Shown here: positions 1-9,790 of the stretch, in pieces
Layout of the letters: every line of letters begins with the position of its first letter
Position numbering within the stretch: the stretch's first letter is position 1
From: Variovorax boronicumulans
Lineage (GTDB): Bacteria; Pseudomonadota; Gammaproteobacteria; Burkholderiales; Burkholderiaceae_C
Length of the DNA stretch: 64,000 nucleotides
Assembly (NCBI RefSeq): GCF_019352895.1
Contig: NZ_JAAAFX010000004.1
Coordinates: forward strand, 2,034,245 to 2,098,244
Direction of reading: 5' to 3'
Position numbers and translations under genes: made by a program
The notes under the pieces: generated by a model
Told to the model about the DNA's origin: nothing
Databases searched by the model: none
Seen by the model: only the letters and a program-made list of their open reading frames with translations

Positions 1-1
1 G

Positions 2-897
<896 letters not shown>

Positions 898-901
<4 letters not shown>

Positions 902-1842
902 GCACACCCCTGCTGAAGCTGCGCCAGGCCGTCAAGCACTACGCCACGCAAGCCGGCACCGTGCACGCCCTCGAAGGCGTCGACCTCGAGGTCGGCCGGG
1001 GCGAGACGCTCGGCCTGGTCGGCGAGAGCGGCTGCGGCAAGTCGACCGTGGCCCGTGTCGCGATGCGCCTCACGCCGCTGTCGGCGGGCCGCATCGAGTT
1101 CGACGGGGAGGACATCACGAAGCGCGAGGGCAAGGCGTTGCAATCGATGCGCGCCCGCCTGCAGATGGTGTTCCAGGACCCGTATGCCTCGCTCAACCCG
1201 CGCGTCAACGTGGGCCGTGCGCTGGAAGAGCCGCTGGTGGTACAGCAGCGCGGCAGCGCAGCCGAGCGGCGCGAGCACGTGGCCTGGGCGTTGGCCCGGG
1301 TGGGCCTGCGACCCGAGATGGCGGCGCGCTACCCGCACGAGTTCTCGGGCGGGCAGCGCCAGCGCATCGGCATCGCGCGTGCGCTGATGCTGCGGCCTGA
1401 GCTGATCGTCTGCGACGAGGCCGTGTCTGCGCTCGACGTGTCGGTGCGCGCGCAGGTGCTGAACCTGCTGCTGGGCTTGCGCGAGGAGTTTGGCGTGTCC
1501 TATCTCTTCATCTCGCACGACCTGTCGGTGGTGCGCCACATGTCCGACCGCATCGGCGTGATGTATGCGGGCCAGGTGGTCGAGCAGGGGCCGCGCGAGG
1601 CGGTCTGGCACCGGCCGCTGCATCCCTACACGCGCGCGCTGATGTCGGCCATTCCGCGCGCGCGGCCGGGCGCCACGCAGCGGACCCGCACGGTGCTCCA
1701 GGGCGACCTGCCCGATCCGCTGCAGCCGCCCGCGGGCTGCCGCTTCCATCCGCGCTGCCCGGAGGCCACCGAGCGCTGCCGCGCCGAGGCGCCGGTGCTG
1801 CGCCCGGCCGGTGTCCAATGGGTGGCCTGCCATTTCGCCTGA
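898..1842 (+). CDS. Peptide/nickel-type ABC transporter ATPase, DppF/OppF family
   Basis: Second ATPase of the same importer, 314 aa. Walker A (VGESGCGKST) lies at residues 41-50, signature FSGGQRQR near 150, Walker B (LIVCDEA) near 170 and the H-loop ISHD near 200. A C-terminal oligopeptide-transport extension with a CRFHPRCPE motif follows. It is translationally coupled to the preceding ATPase by an ATGA overlap. The two would form the heterodimeric motor of a Dpp/Opp-like importer at the inner membrane. The aldo/keto reductase starts 22 bp after its stop and may be co-transcribed, but that does not identify the substrate. Confidence 0.94.
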
Positions 1843-1864
1843 CTCTTTTTCGTCTTCTGCTTCC

Positions 1865-2905
1865 ATGACCTACCTCCCATCTCCCCAACGCTACGAGGCC
1901 CTGCCGTACCGCAGGGTCGGCCGCAGCGGCCTCGTGCTGCCCGCGATCTCGCTCGGCCTCTGGCACAACTTCGGCGACAGCACGCCCATCGAACAGCAGC
2001 GCCAGCTGTTGCGCACCGCCTTCGACCTGGGCATCAACCACTTCGACCTGGCCAACAACTACGGCCCGCCCTACGGCAGCGCCGAACGCAACTTCGGCCG
2101 GCTGCTGCGCGAGGACTTCGCGGCCCACCGCGACGAGCTGATCATCTCGACCAAGGCCGGCTGGGACATGTGGCCCGGCCCCTACGGCAAGGGCGGCGGT
2201 TCGCGTAAGCACGTGCTCGCCAGCCTCGACCAGAGCCTGCATCGCCTGGGCCTGGATTACGTCGACATCTTCTATTCGCACCGCTTCGACCCCGACACGC
2301 CGCTGGAGGAAACCGCCGATGCCCTGGCCCAGGCCGTGCGCCAGGGCAAGGCGCTGTACATCGGCATCTCTTCTTATTCGGCCGGCAAGACGCGCGAGAT
2401 CGCGGCGCTGCTGCGCGCGCGCCAGGTGCCGCTGCTGATCCATCAGCCGGCCTACAACCTGTTCAACCGCTGGATCGAGAAGGACCTGCTGACCGCGACC
2501 GAGGATCTGGGCGCGGGCGTGATCGCCTTCACGCCGCTGGCGCAGGGCCTGCTGACCGACCGCTATCTGAAAGGCATCCCGGCCGACGCGCGCGTGAACC
2601 GGCCCGGCGGCACCTCGCTGCGGCCCGAGCACCTGTCCGAAGCCAACCTGGCGCGCGCGCGTGCACTCGATGCGATCGCGCAGCGCCGCGGCCAGAGCCT
2701 GGCGCAGCTCGCATTGGCCTGGACCCTGCGCGACCCGCGCGTGAGCTCGGCGCTGATCGGTGCCAGCCGGCCCGAGCAGATCGTCGACAACGTGGCGGCC
2801 CTGCGCCAGCCGGGCTTCAGCGCCGAGGAGCTGGCCGAGATCGACCGGCATGCGGTGGAAGGCGGCGTGAACCTGTGGGAGAAGCCGTCGACCGACTACG
2901 CCTGA
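1865..2905 (+). CDS. Aldo/keto reductase, YghZ/Gpr-like
   Basis: NADPH-dependent aldo/keto reductase of 346 aa in the YghZ (L-glyceraldehyde 3-phosphate reductase) branch; a role in detoxifying small aldehydes is known for that family. The catalytic tetrad is visible: D61 and Y66 in DLANNYGPPYG, K97 in ISTKAGWD and H139 in FYSHRFD. The NNYGPPYGSAE segment is characteristic of the branch. The ATG at 1865 is chosen over in-frame upstream codons because it gives the family's usual N-terminus and does not overlap the upstream ATPase. It ends about 60 bp before a strong hairpin. Confidence 0.92.
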   Translation: MTYLPSPQRYEALPYRRVGRSGLVLPAISLGLWHNFGDSTPIEQQRQLLRTAFDLGINHFDLANNYGPPYGSAERNFGRLLREDFAAHRDELIISTKAGWDMWPGPYGKGGGSRKHVLASLDQSLHRLGLDYVDIFYSHRFDPDTPLEETADALAQAVRQGKALYIGISSYSAGKTREIAALLRARQVPLLIHQPAYNLFNRWIEKDLLTATEDLGAGVIAFTPLAQGLLTDRYLKGIPADARVNRPGGTSLRPEHLSEANLARARALDAIAQRRGQSLAQLALAWTLRDPRVSSALIGASRPEQIVDNVAALRQPGFSAEELAEIDRHAVEGGVNLWEKPSTDYA

Positions 2906-2965
2906 GCGCGGGGCGTGCTGCCCTCGGCCCAAGCTGCGCGCGGCGCGTGTTGCGCTCGCAGCAGT

Positions 2966-2991
2966 GGTGCTGCGCGTCGGCGCGCAGCACC
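2966..2991. terminator. GC-rich perfect hairpin after the aldo/keto reductase
   Basis: Two 11-nt arms, GGTGCTGCGCG (2966-2976) and its exact complement (2981-2991), separated by four bases, 60 bp past the aldo/keto reductase stop and followed by CTGCTTTC. There is no real T-run, so it may be a weak terminator. It could equally be a binding site, since it lies about 45 bp upstream of a predicted sigma-54 promoter. Confidence 0.4.
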
Positions 2992-3022
2992 TGCTTTCAG
3001 GGGGGAAAGGCCTTCTCGGGCA

Positions 3023-3038
3023 TGGCACGAAGGCTGCT
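3023..3038 (+). promoter_or_regulatory. Predicted sigma-54 (-24/-12) promoter of the LLM monooxygenase at 3174
   Basis: TGGCACGAAGGCTGCT matches the sigma-54 consensus (TGGCACG, four free bases, TTGC plus A/T) except for C instead of T in the -12 box. The GG and GC dinucleotides are exactly ten bases apart. The predicted start is near 3049, leaving a leader of about 125 nt before the ATG at 3174. It is nearly identical to the site at 19601-19616 in front of a sigma-54 activator gene. Confidence 0.55.
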
Positions 3039-3173
3039 GTAGAGAGAGGCCGGGCGTGCATCGCAACGCGGGCGTCACGGTGGCTGTCCAGGTCGCCGCG
3101 CGCCCATGTTGAGGCACGGACCGGCGCCATCCACACGCCACCGCATCCCTCGCACAGCATCCAGGTCTACCGC

Positions 3174-4271
3174 ATGAGCAGCACGCCTTCTTCTTCCTCT
3201 TCCGAGTTCCTCTGGTACGTCCCCAACCAGGTCCATCCCGGCCACCGCGGCGACGCGGCCGTCGAGAACCACAACAGCCTCGACACGCTGACCGCGCATG
3301 CGAAGGCGCTGGAGCGCAACGGCTGGAAGGGCGCGCTGCTGGGCACCGGCTGGGGCCGTCCTGACACCTTCACCGTGGCCACGGCGCTGGCCGCGCGCAC
3401 CGACACCTTCGAGCCGCTGATCGCGATCCGGCCCGGCTACTGGCGGCCGGCGAACTTCGCCGCGGCTGCGGCCACGCTGGACCATCTGAGCGGTGGCCGC
3501 GTTCGCATCAACATCGTCTCGGGCAAGGACAACCTCGGCGCCTACGGCGACAGCGAGGGCGACCAGGCACACCGCTACGGCCGCACGCGTGAGTTCATCC
3601 ACCTGGTGCGCCGGCTCTGGACCGAGGAGAGCGTGAACTACGCGGGCGAGCACTTTCAGGTCACCGAGTCGACCGTGGTGCCACGCATCACGCCGCGTGA
3701 CACGGCGCGCGGCCCGCGGCTGCATCCGAAGATCTATTTCGGCGGTGCGTCGGAGGCCGCCGAGCGCGTGGCCGCCGCCGAGGCCGACGTGCAGCTGTTC
3801 TGGGGCGAGCCGCTCGACGGCGTGGCCGAACGCATCGCGCGACTCACGCAGCTCAGCAAGGACCTTGACCGCGCGCATGCGCCGCTTGAATTCGGCCTGC
3901 GGGTCACGACCTTGGTGCGCGACACCACCGAGCAGGCCTGGGCCGACGCCGAGGCCAAGGTGGCGGTGATGGCCCAGGGCCAGGGTGTGTCGCGCCGCGA
4001 CCCGCACCGCGGGCCCGCGGTGGGGCAGAAGCGGCTGCTCGACCTGCACGAACGCGGCGAGGTGCTCGACGACAACCTCTACACCGCGCCGGGCAAGTTC
4101 GGCGGCGGCGGGGCGGGCACCACCTGGCTGGTCGGTTCGGCCGAGGACGTGGCGCGCTCGCTGCGCAAGTACGAAGCGCTGGGCATCACGCACTTCGTGC
4201 TCTCGGACATGCCCTACCTCACGGAGATCGAGCGGCAGGGGCAGCAACTGCTGCCTTTGTTGCGGGGATGA
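3174..4271 (+). CDS. LLM-class flavin-dependent monooxygenase, SsuD/alkanesulfonate type
   Basis: 365-aa flavin-dependent (FMNH2) monooxygenase of the bacterial luciferase-like superfamily. The N-terminal FLWYVPNQVHPGHRGD and the run GRVRINIVSGKDN followed by AYGD resemble the SsuD/SfnG branch that oxidises sulfonates or sulfones. YFGGASEAAE is the usual phosphate-loop segment. The ATG at 3174 gives the family's N-terminus; the longer in-frame reading from 2964 covers GC-rich non-family sequence and the promoter. No flavin reductase or ssuABC transporter is adjacent. A sigma-54 promoter lies upstream, which suggests control by the activators at 18442-21115. Its last 53 bp overlap the convergent esterase gene. 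Confidence 0.88.
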   Translation: MSSTPSSSSSEFLWYVPNQVHPGHRGDAAVENHNSLDTLTAHAKALERNGWKGALLGTGWGRPDTFTVATALAARTDTFEPLIAIRPGYWRPANFAAAAATLDHLSGGRVRINIVSGKDNLGAYGDSEGDQAHRYGRTREFIHLVRRLWTEESVNYAGEHFQVTESTVVPRITPRDTARGPRLHPKIYFGGASEAAERVAAAEADVQLFWGEPLDGVAERIARLTQLSKDLDRAHAPLEFGLRVTTLVRDTTEQAWADAEAKVAVMAQGQGVSRRDPHRGPAVGQKRLLDLHERGEVLDDNLYTAPGKFGGGGAGTTWLVGSAEDVARSLRKYEALGITHFVLSDMPYLTEIERQGQQLLPLLRG

Positions 4272-5274
4272 GAGCGCGTCCCGCGCCGGCCGCCAGATGG
4301 GCATGGACGAAGCGCGCCACCTCGGCGCGCAGCTCGCGGTCTTCCGGCGCACCCATGAAGCCGCCATGGGGCATGCCTTCGAAGATGTGCAGTTCGCAGG
4401 GCACCTCGGCGCGGCGCAGCGCGCGGTGCAGGCGAACGGCGTTCGACAGGAATAGGTCGCGCGTGCCGCTCTGGACGAAGGTGGGCACGAAGCCCCGGGA
4501 GAAATCGCCGAACAGCGGCGACAGGTAGGGATGGGCCAGGTCGGCACCCGCGGCGTACAGCAGGTTGTGGAGCATCAGCGAGCGTGGCAGCAGCACGTCG
4601 ACGAGTTGATTCAGCTCGAAGCTGTCGCCCGACTCGGTCAGGTCCACTTCGGGTGACAGCAGCACCAGTGCCGCCGGCAGCGGCAGGCCTTCGTCGCGTG
4701 CGCGCAGCACCATGGCCGCCGCCAGATTGCCGCCGGCCGACCTGCCGCCGATGACGATGCGCTGCGCGGGATGGTGTTGCAGCAGCTGCCGGTAGGCCGC
4801 CATGCCGTCGTCCAGCGCGGCCGGGTAGGGATGCTCGGGCGGCATGCGGTAGTCGACGCCCCAGCAGCAAAGGCCGAGCTGGTCGGCCTGCATCCGTGCC
4901 CCGATGCGGCAGACCTCGCCGCCACCGAAGACCAGGCCGCCGCCATGCAGGTCGAGGTAGACCCCATCCCCGGCCAGGGGGCCGGCCGGCGTGGCGATGT
5001 GCACCGTCGCGCTGTCGAACCGAACGGTTTCCACCGTGGCGCGCAACTGTCCGGCGAACTGGGCCATGGCGGCACCGTATTGCGCATCGGCGCTGGCCTT
5101 GAGGCGCATCCAGCCCGCGTGGTCGCCCGGCGGTGGCACGTCATGCAGGGCATTGAGCGGCACGCCCTCGGCGTCGACCAGGCGCCGCAGCGCGGCCTGC
5201 GCCTCGGCGCTGATGCTGCGGGGGAAAGGGATGTCGCGAGCCGGAACCCGGACGCCGTCTACAGGGGTGTTCAT
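4219..5274 (-). CDS. Alpha/beta hydrolase, hormone-sensitive-lipase family esterase
   Basis: 351-aa cytoplasmic carboxylesterase. The HSL-family oxyanion motif HGGG is at 110-113, the nucleophile S179 sits in GGRSAGGN, and D273 (SGTRDLF) and H303 (GMPHGG) complete the triad. No signal peptide is seen. The start codon overlaps the stop of the TetR gene by 4 bp (5271-5274), so the two form one coupled unit presumably induced when the repressor is released. The C-terminal 18 codons overlap the convergent LLM gene. Substrate is unknown; the family prefers short acyl esters. Confidence 0.9.
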   Translation of the reverse strand: MNTPVDGVRVPARDIPFPRSISAEAQAALRRLVDAEGVPLNALHDVPPPGDHAGWMRLKASADAQYGAAMAQFAGQLRATVETVRFDSATVHIATPAGPLAGDGVYLDLHGGGLVFGGGEVCRIGARMQADQLGLCCWGVDYRMPPEHPYPAALDDGMAAYRQLLQHHPAQRIVIGGRSAGGNLAAAMVLRARDEGLPLPAALVLLSPEVDLTESGDSFELNQLVDVLLPRSLMLHNLLYAAGADLAHPYLSPLFGDFSRGFVPTFVQSGTRDLFLSNAVRLHRALRRAEVPCELHIFEGMPHGGFMGAPEDRELRAEVARFVHAHLAAGAGRALIPATKAAVAAPAARSP

Positions 5275-5876
5275 CGAGGGGCTTTCTTCGCTTCAGGGGG
5301 CGCATCGGGTGCGGCCGGCCAGTGCACGAGCGCGACATGCAGCGCCTCCAGGCTGCGTCGCCACGAGATCTGGGCATCGGGCGCGCTGTGGGCGAATCCG
5401 CTGGCCAACTCCAGCGTGACATAGCCCATCAGGAGGCTGCCGAGAAAGCGGATGGCATGCACCTGCTCGGTCTCGGGCAGCGCATAGCCGTGGAGCACAG
5501 CGCGCATCAGCTGTGCCAGGCGGGGGCCGGCGCTGGCGGCGGCCAGCTCGGGGGGCAGCGGGTGGCGGGCGGCGGCAAAGCGGCCGGGGTGGCGGCACGC
5601 GTAGTCGCGGTGCGCATCGGCCAGAGCCCACAGCGCCTCCTTGCCGGCGCGACCGGCCATGGCCTGGGTGGTGGCGTCGGCCAACTGTTGCAGGGCCAAC
5701 AGCGCGATCTGGCTCTTGAGGGCGTCGAGGCTCTTCACATGGGAGTAGAGGCTCGCTAGCCGCACGTCGAACCGGCGCGCCAGGGCCGCGCCGGTCAGCT
5801 GTTCGAAGCCGATCTCGTCGGCCAGCGCGGCGCCGCCTTCGGCCAGCCGTTCCACGCTCAGTCCAGCCTTGGCCAT
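5271..5876 (-). CDS. TetR-family transcriptional regulator
   Basis: 201-aa repressor-type regulator. The N-terminal helix-turn-helix (about residues 22-48) contains LTGAALARRFDVRLASLYSH, typical of TetR. The C-terminal half resembles the WHG-type ligand-binding domain (GYVTLELASGF near the end). It is the first gene of a two-gene operon with the esterase. A 32-bp imperfect palindrome lies 20 bp upstream of the start, a position expected for autoregulation. Confidence 0.9.
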   Translation of the reverse strand: MAKAGLSVERLAEGGAALADEIGFEQLTGAALARRFDVRLASLYSHVKSLDALKSQIALLALQQLADATTQAMAGRAGKEALWALADAHRDYACRHPGRFAAARHPLPPELAAASAGPRLAQLMRAVLHGYALPETEQVHAIRFLGSLLMGYVTLELASGFAHSAPDAQISWRRSLEALHVALVHWPAAPDAPPEAKKAPR

Positions 5877-5895
5877 GGGTCTTCCCGCATGAAGC

Positions 5896-5927
5896 TAATG
5901 TTGTTAGGTTAAGAGCTAACTATATTA
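5896..5927. promoter_or_regulatory. Palindromic operator candidate for the TetR at 5271-5876
   Basis: Left arm TAATGTTGTTAG (5896-5907) and right arm CTAACTATATTA (5916-5927) are complementary at 10 of 12 positions around an 8-nt spacer. The inner five pairs (GTTAG/CTAAC) are perfect. The segment is AT-rich against a GC-rich background and sits immediately upstream of the TetR start. Confidence 0.6.
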
Positions 5928-5973
5928 GGATTTATGCAGGCCCGTCAAACAGCGCGCCGGCAGGTGCCATCGC

Positions 5974-7500
5974 TCAGGGCGAATACGCGCGCCTGAGTTC
6001 GTTTTTCAACACCTTCCCCGTGGCGTTCTTGGGCAGCGCATCGACAAAGACATAGCGCTTGGGCCGCTTGAAGCGCGCGATGTACTGCAGGCAGAGGGCA
6101 TCCAGTTCGGCAGGCGTCACGGGCTGCGAAGCGACCACCACTGCGGTGATCGACTCGCCCCATTCGGCATCCCTCGCACCGATCACCGACACCTCCTGCA
6201 CATGCGCGTGAAGCAGCAGCGTCTCTTCCACCTCGCGCGGATAGATGTTGCTGCCGCCGCTGATGATCACGTCCTTCGAGCGGTCCTTCAGGTGCAGCAG
6301 CCCGCGCGCATCGACAAGGCCTACGTCGCCGGTCAGCAGGCGGCCGTCGACCAGCGTCGCGGCAGTGGCGCTTTCGTTGCGCCAGTAGCCGCGCATGACG
6401 GTGGGGCTGCGCACGGCCACCTCGCCGGCCTGGCCGTTCGACAGGGGCAGGCCCTGCGGGTCGAGGATGTCGATGTCGACCGTGGTCTGGGCAAAGCCGA
6501 CGGAGCCCAGCAGTTCGTCGTCGGCCTCTTCGACGGCATGCGCGATGGTCTCGGCGCGCAGGGCGGCGATGGTCATCGGCGTTTCGCCCTGGCCATACAT
6601 CTGCGCGATGCGCGGGCCGAAGCACCGCACCGCGGCCTTGATGTCCTCGACATAGAAGGGCGCGCCGCCCGCGAAGATGCAGCGCAGGCCGGGCAGCGCT
6701 GCATCGCTCCCCGACGACGCGGCGTGTTGCACCATGCGCGTGATGATGGTCGGCGACGCGAAGAAGCTGGCCCGGCCTTCGTGGCCCAGCAGCGAGAAAA
6801 GCTCCGCTTCGTCGAAACCGCCGCTGGCGGGGACGCGTTGGCAACCCCCCTGGATCCAGTACGGAATGCCGTAGAGCCCGCCGCCATGCGACATCGGCGC
6901 GACGTGGATCAGCGTGTCGCTGTGGTCGATGGCCAGCATGTCGGCGTGGAAGTTCAGCGCCATGGCGACCAGGTTGGCGTGCGTGAGCATCACGCCCTTG
7001 GGCTTGCCGGTGGTGCCGCTGGTGTAGAACAGCCAGGCGAGTTCGTCGTCGGCGCCCCGGGTGTCGGGCGCGGTGGCCGCCGGCGCGTGGCGCGCCACCG
7101 CCGACGCCCACGCGTCGCCGTCGACGTTCACCAACTGCGTGGCGGCGGGACTGGCGGCGAGTTCGTCGTGCAGCGCACCGTGCGCAATGCACAGCGCGGC
7201 GTCGGCGTCCTGCAGGATGTAGGCGACCTCTGCGCTGTGCAGCTTGCTGTTGATCGGCACGGCGCACAGGCGGGCATGCCAGATCGCGAGCATGGCCTCG
7301 GCATAGGCGGTGCAGTTCTTCAGGGCGATGACCACGCGATCACCCGGCGCGAGGCCCAGGTCTTCGCTGAACCAGCGGGCGAGGGCGCGAACCCGCACGT
7401 CGAGCTCCGCGTAGGTGATGGCGGGGGCATTCCCGCTGGCCAGGGCCGGGCGGGCGGCGTGCATGCGCACGCTGCGTTGGAACAAGCGACTCAGATGCAT
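5974..7500 (-). CDS. Acyl-CoA synthetase / AMP-dependent ligase
   Basis: 508-aa ANL-superfamily enzyme that activates a carboxylic acid to its CoA thioester through an acyl-adenylate. The P-loop YTSGTTGKPKG is at 159-169, the adenine-binding MYGQGE motif is in the middle, and the hinge/A8 region and the catalytic lysine K496 (NATGKVLK) are near the C-terminus. It is the last gene of a minus-strand run with an MFS carrier (13-bp gap) and a class II aldolase, suggesting one catabolic route that ends in a CoA ester. The acid cannot be named from sequence alone. Confidence 0.9.
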   Translation of the reverse strand: MHLSRLFQRSVRMHAARPALASGNAPAITYAELDVRVRALARWFSEDLGLAPGDRVVIALKNCTAYAEAMLAIWHARLCAVPINSKLHSAEVAYILQDADAALCIAHGALHDELAASPAATQLVNVDGDAWASAVARHAPAATAPDTRGADDELAWLFYTSGTTGKPKGVMLTHANLVAMALNFHADMLAIDHSDTLIHVAPMSHGGGLYGIPYWIQGGCQRVPASGGFDEAELFSLLGHEGRASFFASPTIITRMVQHAASSGSDAALPGLRCIFAGGAPFYVEDIKAAVRCFGPRIAQMYGQGETPMTIAALRAETIAHAVEEADDELLGSVGFAQTTVDIDILDPQGLPLSNGQAGEVAVRSPTVMRGYWRNESATAATLVDGRLLTGDVGLVDARGLLHLKDRSKDVIISGGSNIYPREVEETLLLHAHVQEVSVIGARDAEWGESITAVVVASQPVTPAELDALCLQYIARFKRPKRYVFVDALPKNATGKVLKNELRRAYSP

Positions 7501-7513
7501 GAAACCTCTGCCC

Positions 7514-8860
7514 TCAGGCCTGTTGGGGTTGGACGCCGCCGATGATCTCCTGCACCGCCGGGTCCGAGGCCGTGGCGCGGCGTGCCATCACCGTGAGGAA
7601 TCTGCAGATGATGAGGCCATACAGCGTGACCATGGCGGCCAGCACGCACATGCCCGCCGAATAGGTGCCGAAATAGTCCTTCGCCCAGCCGGTGAGATAG
7701 GGGCCCACGAAGCCGCCGAGGTTGCCCACCGAATTGACCATCGCGATGCCCGCCGCGGCGGCCGCGCCGGTCAGGAACAGCGAAGGCAGGGGCCAGAACA
7801 GGATGTTGGACGAGAGGATGCCCGCGGCGCCGATGCAGATGCCGACCATCGCCACCACCGGCGAGCCCGCCAGCGCCGCCATCAGCAGCCCGACGGCGCC
7901 GATGCAGGCCGCGATTAGCACGTGGAAGCGGCGTTCCCCCGTACGGTCCGAGTGGCGGGCATTGAGCACCATGGCCACGCCCGCGCACAGGTAGGGCACA
8001 CCGGTCAGCAGGCCCGCCTCGGTGTTCGACAAGCCGCCGAAGGCCTTGATGATCTGCGGCATCCAGAGCGTGACGCCGAACAGCGCCGTGATGTTGCAGA
8101 AGATCGCGAGGGAGAGGATCAGCACCTTGCCGTTGAACAGTCCTTCGCGCACGCTGTACACGCGCAGGCCTTCCTTGGCCCTGCGCTCCGAGGCGAGCTT
8201 GTCGACCAGCCACCGGCGTTGCTCGGGCGAAAGGAAGCGCGCCGTCGACGGATCGCTGGTGAGCACGAAGAAGGCGATCACGCCGACCACCACGGCCAGT
8301 CCGCCTTCGAGGATGAACATCCATTGCCAGTTCCTCAGCCCGCCCAGCTCATGGGTGGTGGCCAGGATAGCGGTCGACACCGGGGCGCCGATCAGCACCG
8401 CGATCGGCAGGCCCAGCAGGAACACCGCCACCGCGCTGCCCAGCACGCGGGCCGGAAACCACTTCGTGAGGTACAGGATGATGCCGGGGAAGAAGCCCGC
8501 CTCGGCGACGCCGAGCAGGAAGCGCATCGCGTAGAACGAGTTCTGCCCCTGGATGAAGGCGAAGCCGGCCGAGATCAGGCCCCAGGTGACCATGATGCGC
8601 GCGATCCAGATGCGCGCACCGACCTTGTTCAGGATCAGGTTGCTGGGCACTTCGAAGAGGAAGTAGCCGATGGAGAAGATGCCCGCGCCGAAGCCGTACA
8701 CCGTGGCCGTGAAGCCCAGGTCGGCGTTCATGTGCAGGGCGGCGAAGCCGACGTTGACGCGGTCGAGGAACGCGACGATGTAGCAGAGGATCAGGAAGGG
8801 CATGATGCGCCAGTACAGCGTGCGTATCGTGCTCTTTTCGATGTCGGGGATGGGGCTCAC
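7514..8860 (-). CDS. MFS transporter, anion:cation symporter (ACS) family
   Basis: 448-aa inner-membrane carrier with about 12 hydrophobic segments. The first helix FLILCYIVAFLDRVNVGFA and the following loop are hallmark ACS sequences of the tartrate, phthalate and 4-hydroxyphenylacetate carriers. FEVPSNLIL and GVAEAGFFPG are further family motifs. Probably proton-driven uptake of an organic acid used by the neighbouring aldolase and acyl-CoA ligase. It lies between those genes on the same strand with short gaps, consistent with an operon. Confidence 0.92.
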   Translation of the reverse strand: MSPIPDIEKSTIRTLYWRIMPFLILCYIVAFLDRVNVGFAALHMNADLGFTATVYGFGAGIFSIGYFLFEVPSNLILNKVGARIWIARIMVTWGLISAGFAFIQGQNSFYAMRFLLGVAEAGFFPGIILYLTKWFPARVLGSAVAVFLLGLPIAVLIGAPVSTAILATTHELGGLRNWQWMFILEGGLAVVVGVIAFFVLTSDPSTARFLSPEQRRWLVDKLASERRAKEGLRVYSVREGLFNGKVLILSLAIFCNITALFGVTLWMPQIIKAFGGLSNTEAGLLTGVPYLCAGVAMVLNARHSDRTGERRFHVLIAACIGAVGLLMAALAGSPVVAMVGICIGAAGILSSNILFWPLPSLFLTGAAAAAGIAMVNSVGNLGGFVGPYLTGWAKDYFGTYSAGMCVLAAMVTLYGLIICRFLTVMARRATASDPAVQEIIGGVQPQQA

Positions 8861-8899
8861 GGGTGTCTCCGGTGGATGGTTCGGGTAGGTTTTGTGTTG

Positions 8900-9709
8900 T
8901 CAGTCGCGATAGGACAGTTCGGTGCGGCCCAGGCGGCGCAGCAGCGAAGGCCATTCGCGCGACGTGTCCTTGCGCAGGTCGGTGGTCCATTGCGTGGCGG
9001 TGAGTTGGGCGAGCGCGTCCGACGGCACGCGCAGGCGCTGCCCGCAGGCCTGCGCCATGAGCTGGCAGCGCGCGGCCTTCTCCAGATAGAACATCTCGAC
9101 GAAGGCATGGCCCACCGTCGGGCCGACCGTGAGCGTGCCGTGGTTGCGCAGGATGAGGGCCGCGTGGGGGCCCAGGTCTGCCACCAGCCGCTCGCGCTCG
9201 CCGGTGGTCAGCGCGATGCCCTCGTAGTCGTGATAGCCGATGCGGCCGTGGAAGCGCATGGCGTGCTGCGTCAGCGGCAGCAGGCCGTCTTCGAGCGTCG
9301 AGAGCGCCATGCCCGATTCGGTGTGCAGGTGGATCACGCAGCCTGCGTCCTCGCGCGCTTTGTGGATTCCCCCGTGGATCACGAAGCCGGCGGCATTGGG
9401 CGCATGCGGCGTGTCCCCGATGACGTGGCCGTCGAGGTCGATCTTCACCAGGCTGGACGCCGTGATCTCATCGAAGGCGAGGCCCAGCGGATTCACCAGG
9501 AAATGATGCTCGGGACCCGGAACGCGCGCGGAGATGTGCGTGTAGATGAGGTCGTCCCAGCCGAACTGCGCGCAGAGGCGGTAGGCGGCGGCGAGGTCAC
9601 GCCGCACGGCCAGTTCGGCGTCGCTTGCGGGCGAGGCCTGCGCGATGCGTTTCACGGGAAGTTCGAAGGAGGAATAGGAGGTGTCTTGTTGCGCCATGGG
9701 TAGGATCAC
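8900..9709 (-). CDS. Class II aldolase/adducin-family protein
   Basis: 269-aa metal-dependent aldolase or decarboxylase-like protein. It shows the adducin-head core: YTHISARVPG near residue 60, the metal-binding HLHTESG segment and the late HGTLTVG motif. It is the first gene of the minus-strand operon with the MFS carrier and the ligase. Two starts are possible: GTG at 9709, preceded by AAGGGG, and ATG at 9697; the longer one is listed. Substrates in this family range from sugar phosphates to hydroxy-acids, so only the fold is certain. It faces the divergent TetR across an 81-bp gap that holds an operator-like site. Confidence 0.87.
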   Translation of the reverse strand: MILPMAQQDTSYSSFELPVKRIAQASPASDAELAVRRDLAAAYRLCAQFGWDDLIYTHISARVPGPEHHFLVNPLGLAFDEITASSLVKIDLDGHVIGDTPHAPNAAGFVIHGGIHKAREDAGCVIHLHTESGMALSTLEDGLLPLTQHAMRFHGRIGYHDYEGIALTTGERERLVADLGPHAALILRNHGTLTVGPTVGHAFVEMFYLEKAARCQLMAQACGQRLRVPSDALAQLTATQWTTDLRKDTSREWPSLLRRLGRTELSYRD

Positions 9710-9742
9710 GGAACCCCTTCGTTGCGTCGAAGTGGATCCTAA

Positions 9743-9765
9743 TTAATAGACGTTGCGTTCAGTAT
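9743..9765. promoter_or_regulatory. Weak TetR-type operator candidate between the aldolase and the TetR gene
   Basis: Arms ending in CG flank a 3-nt spacer (TTG, 9753-9755). The right half CGTTCAGTAT matches the right half of the stronger site at 10471-10493 at about 8 of 10 positions and the geometry is the same. The left half is degenerate. The site lies in the divergent promoter region. Confidence 0.4.
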
Positions 9766-9790
9766 TGAATTTGAGATGGAGAGACATCGA

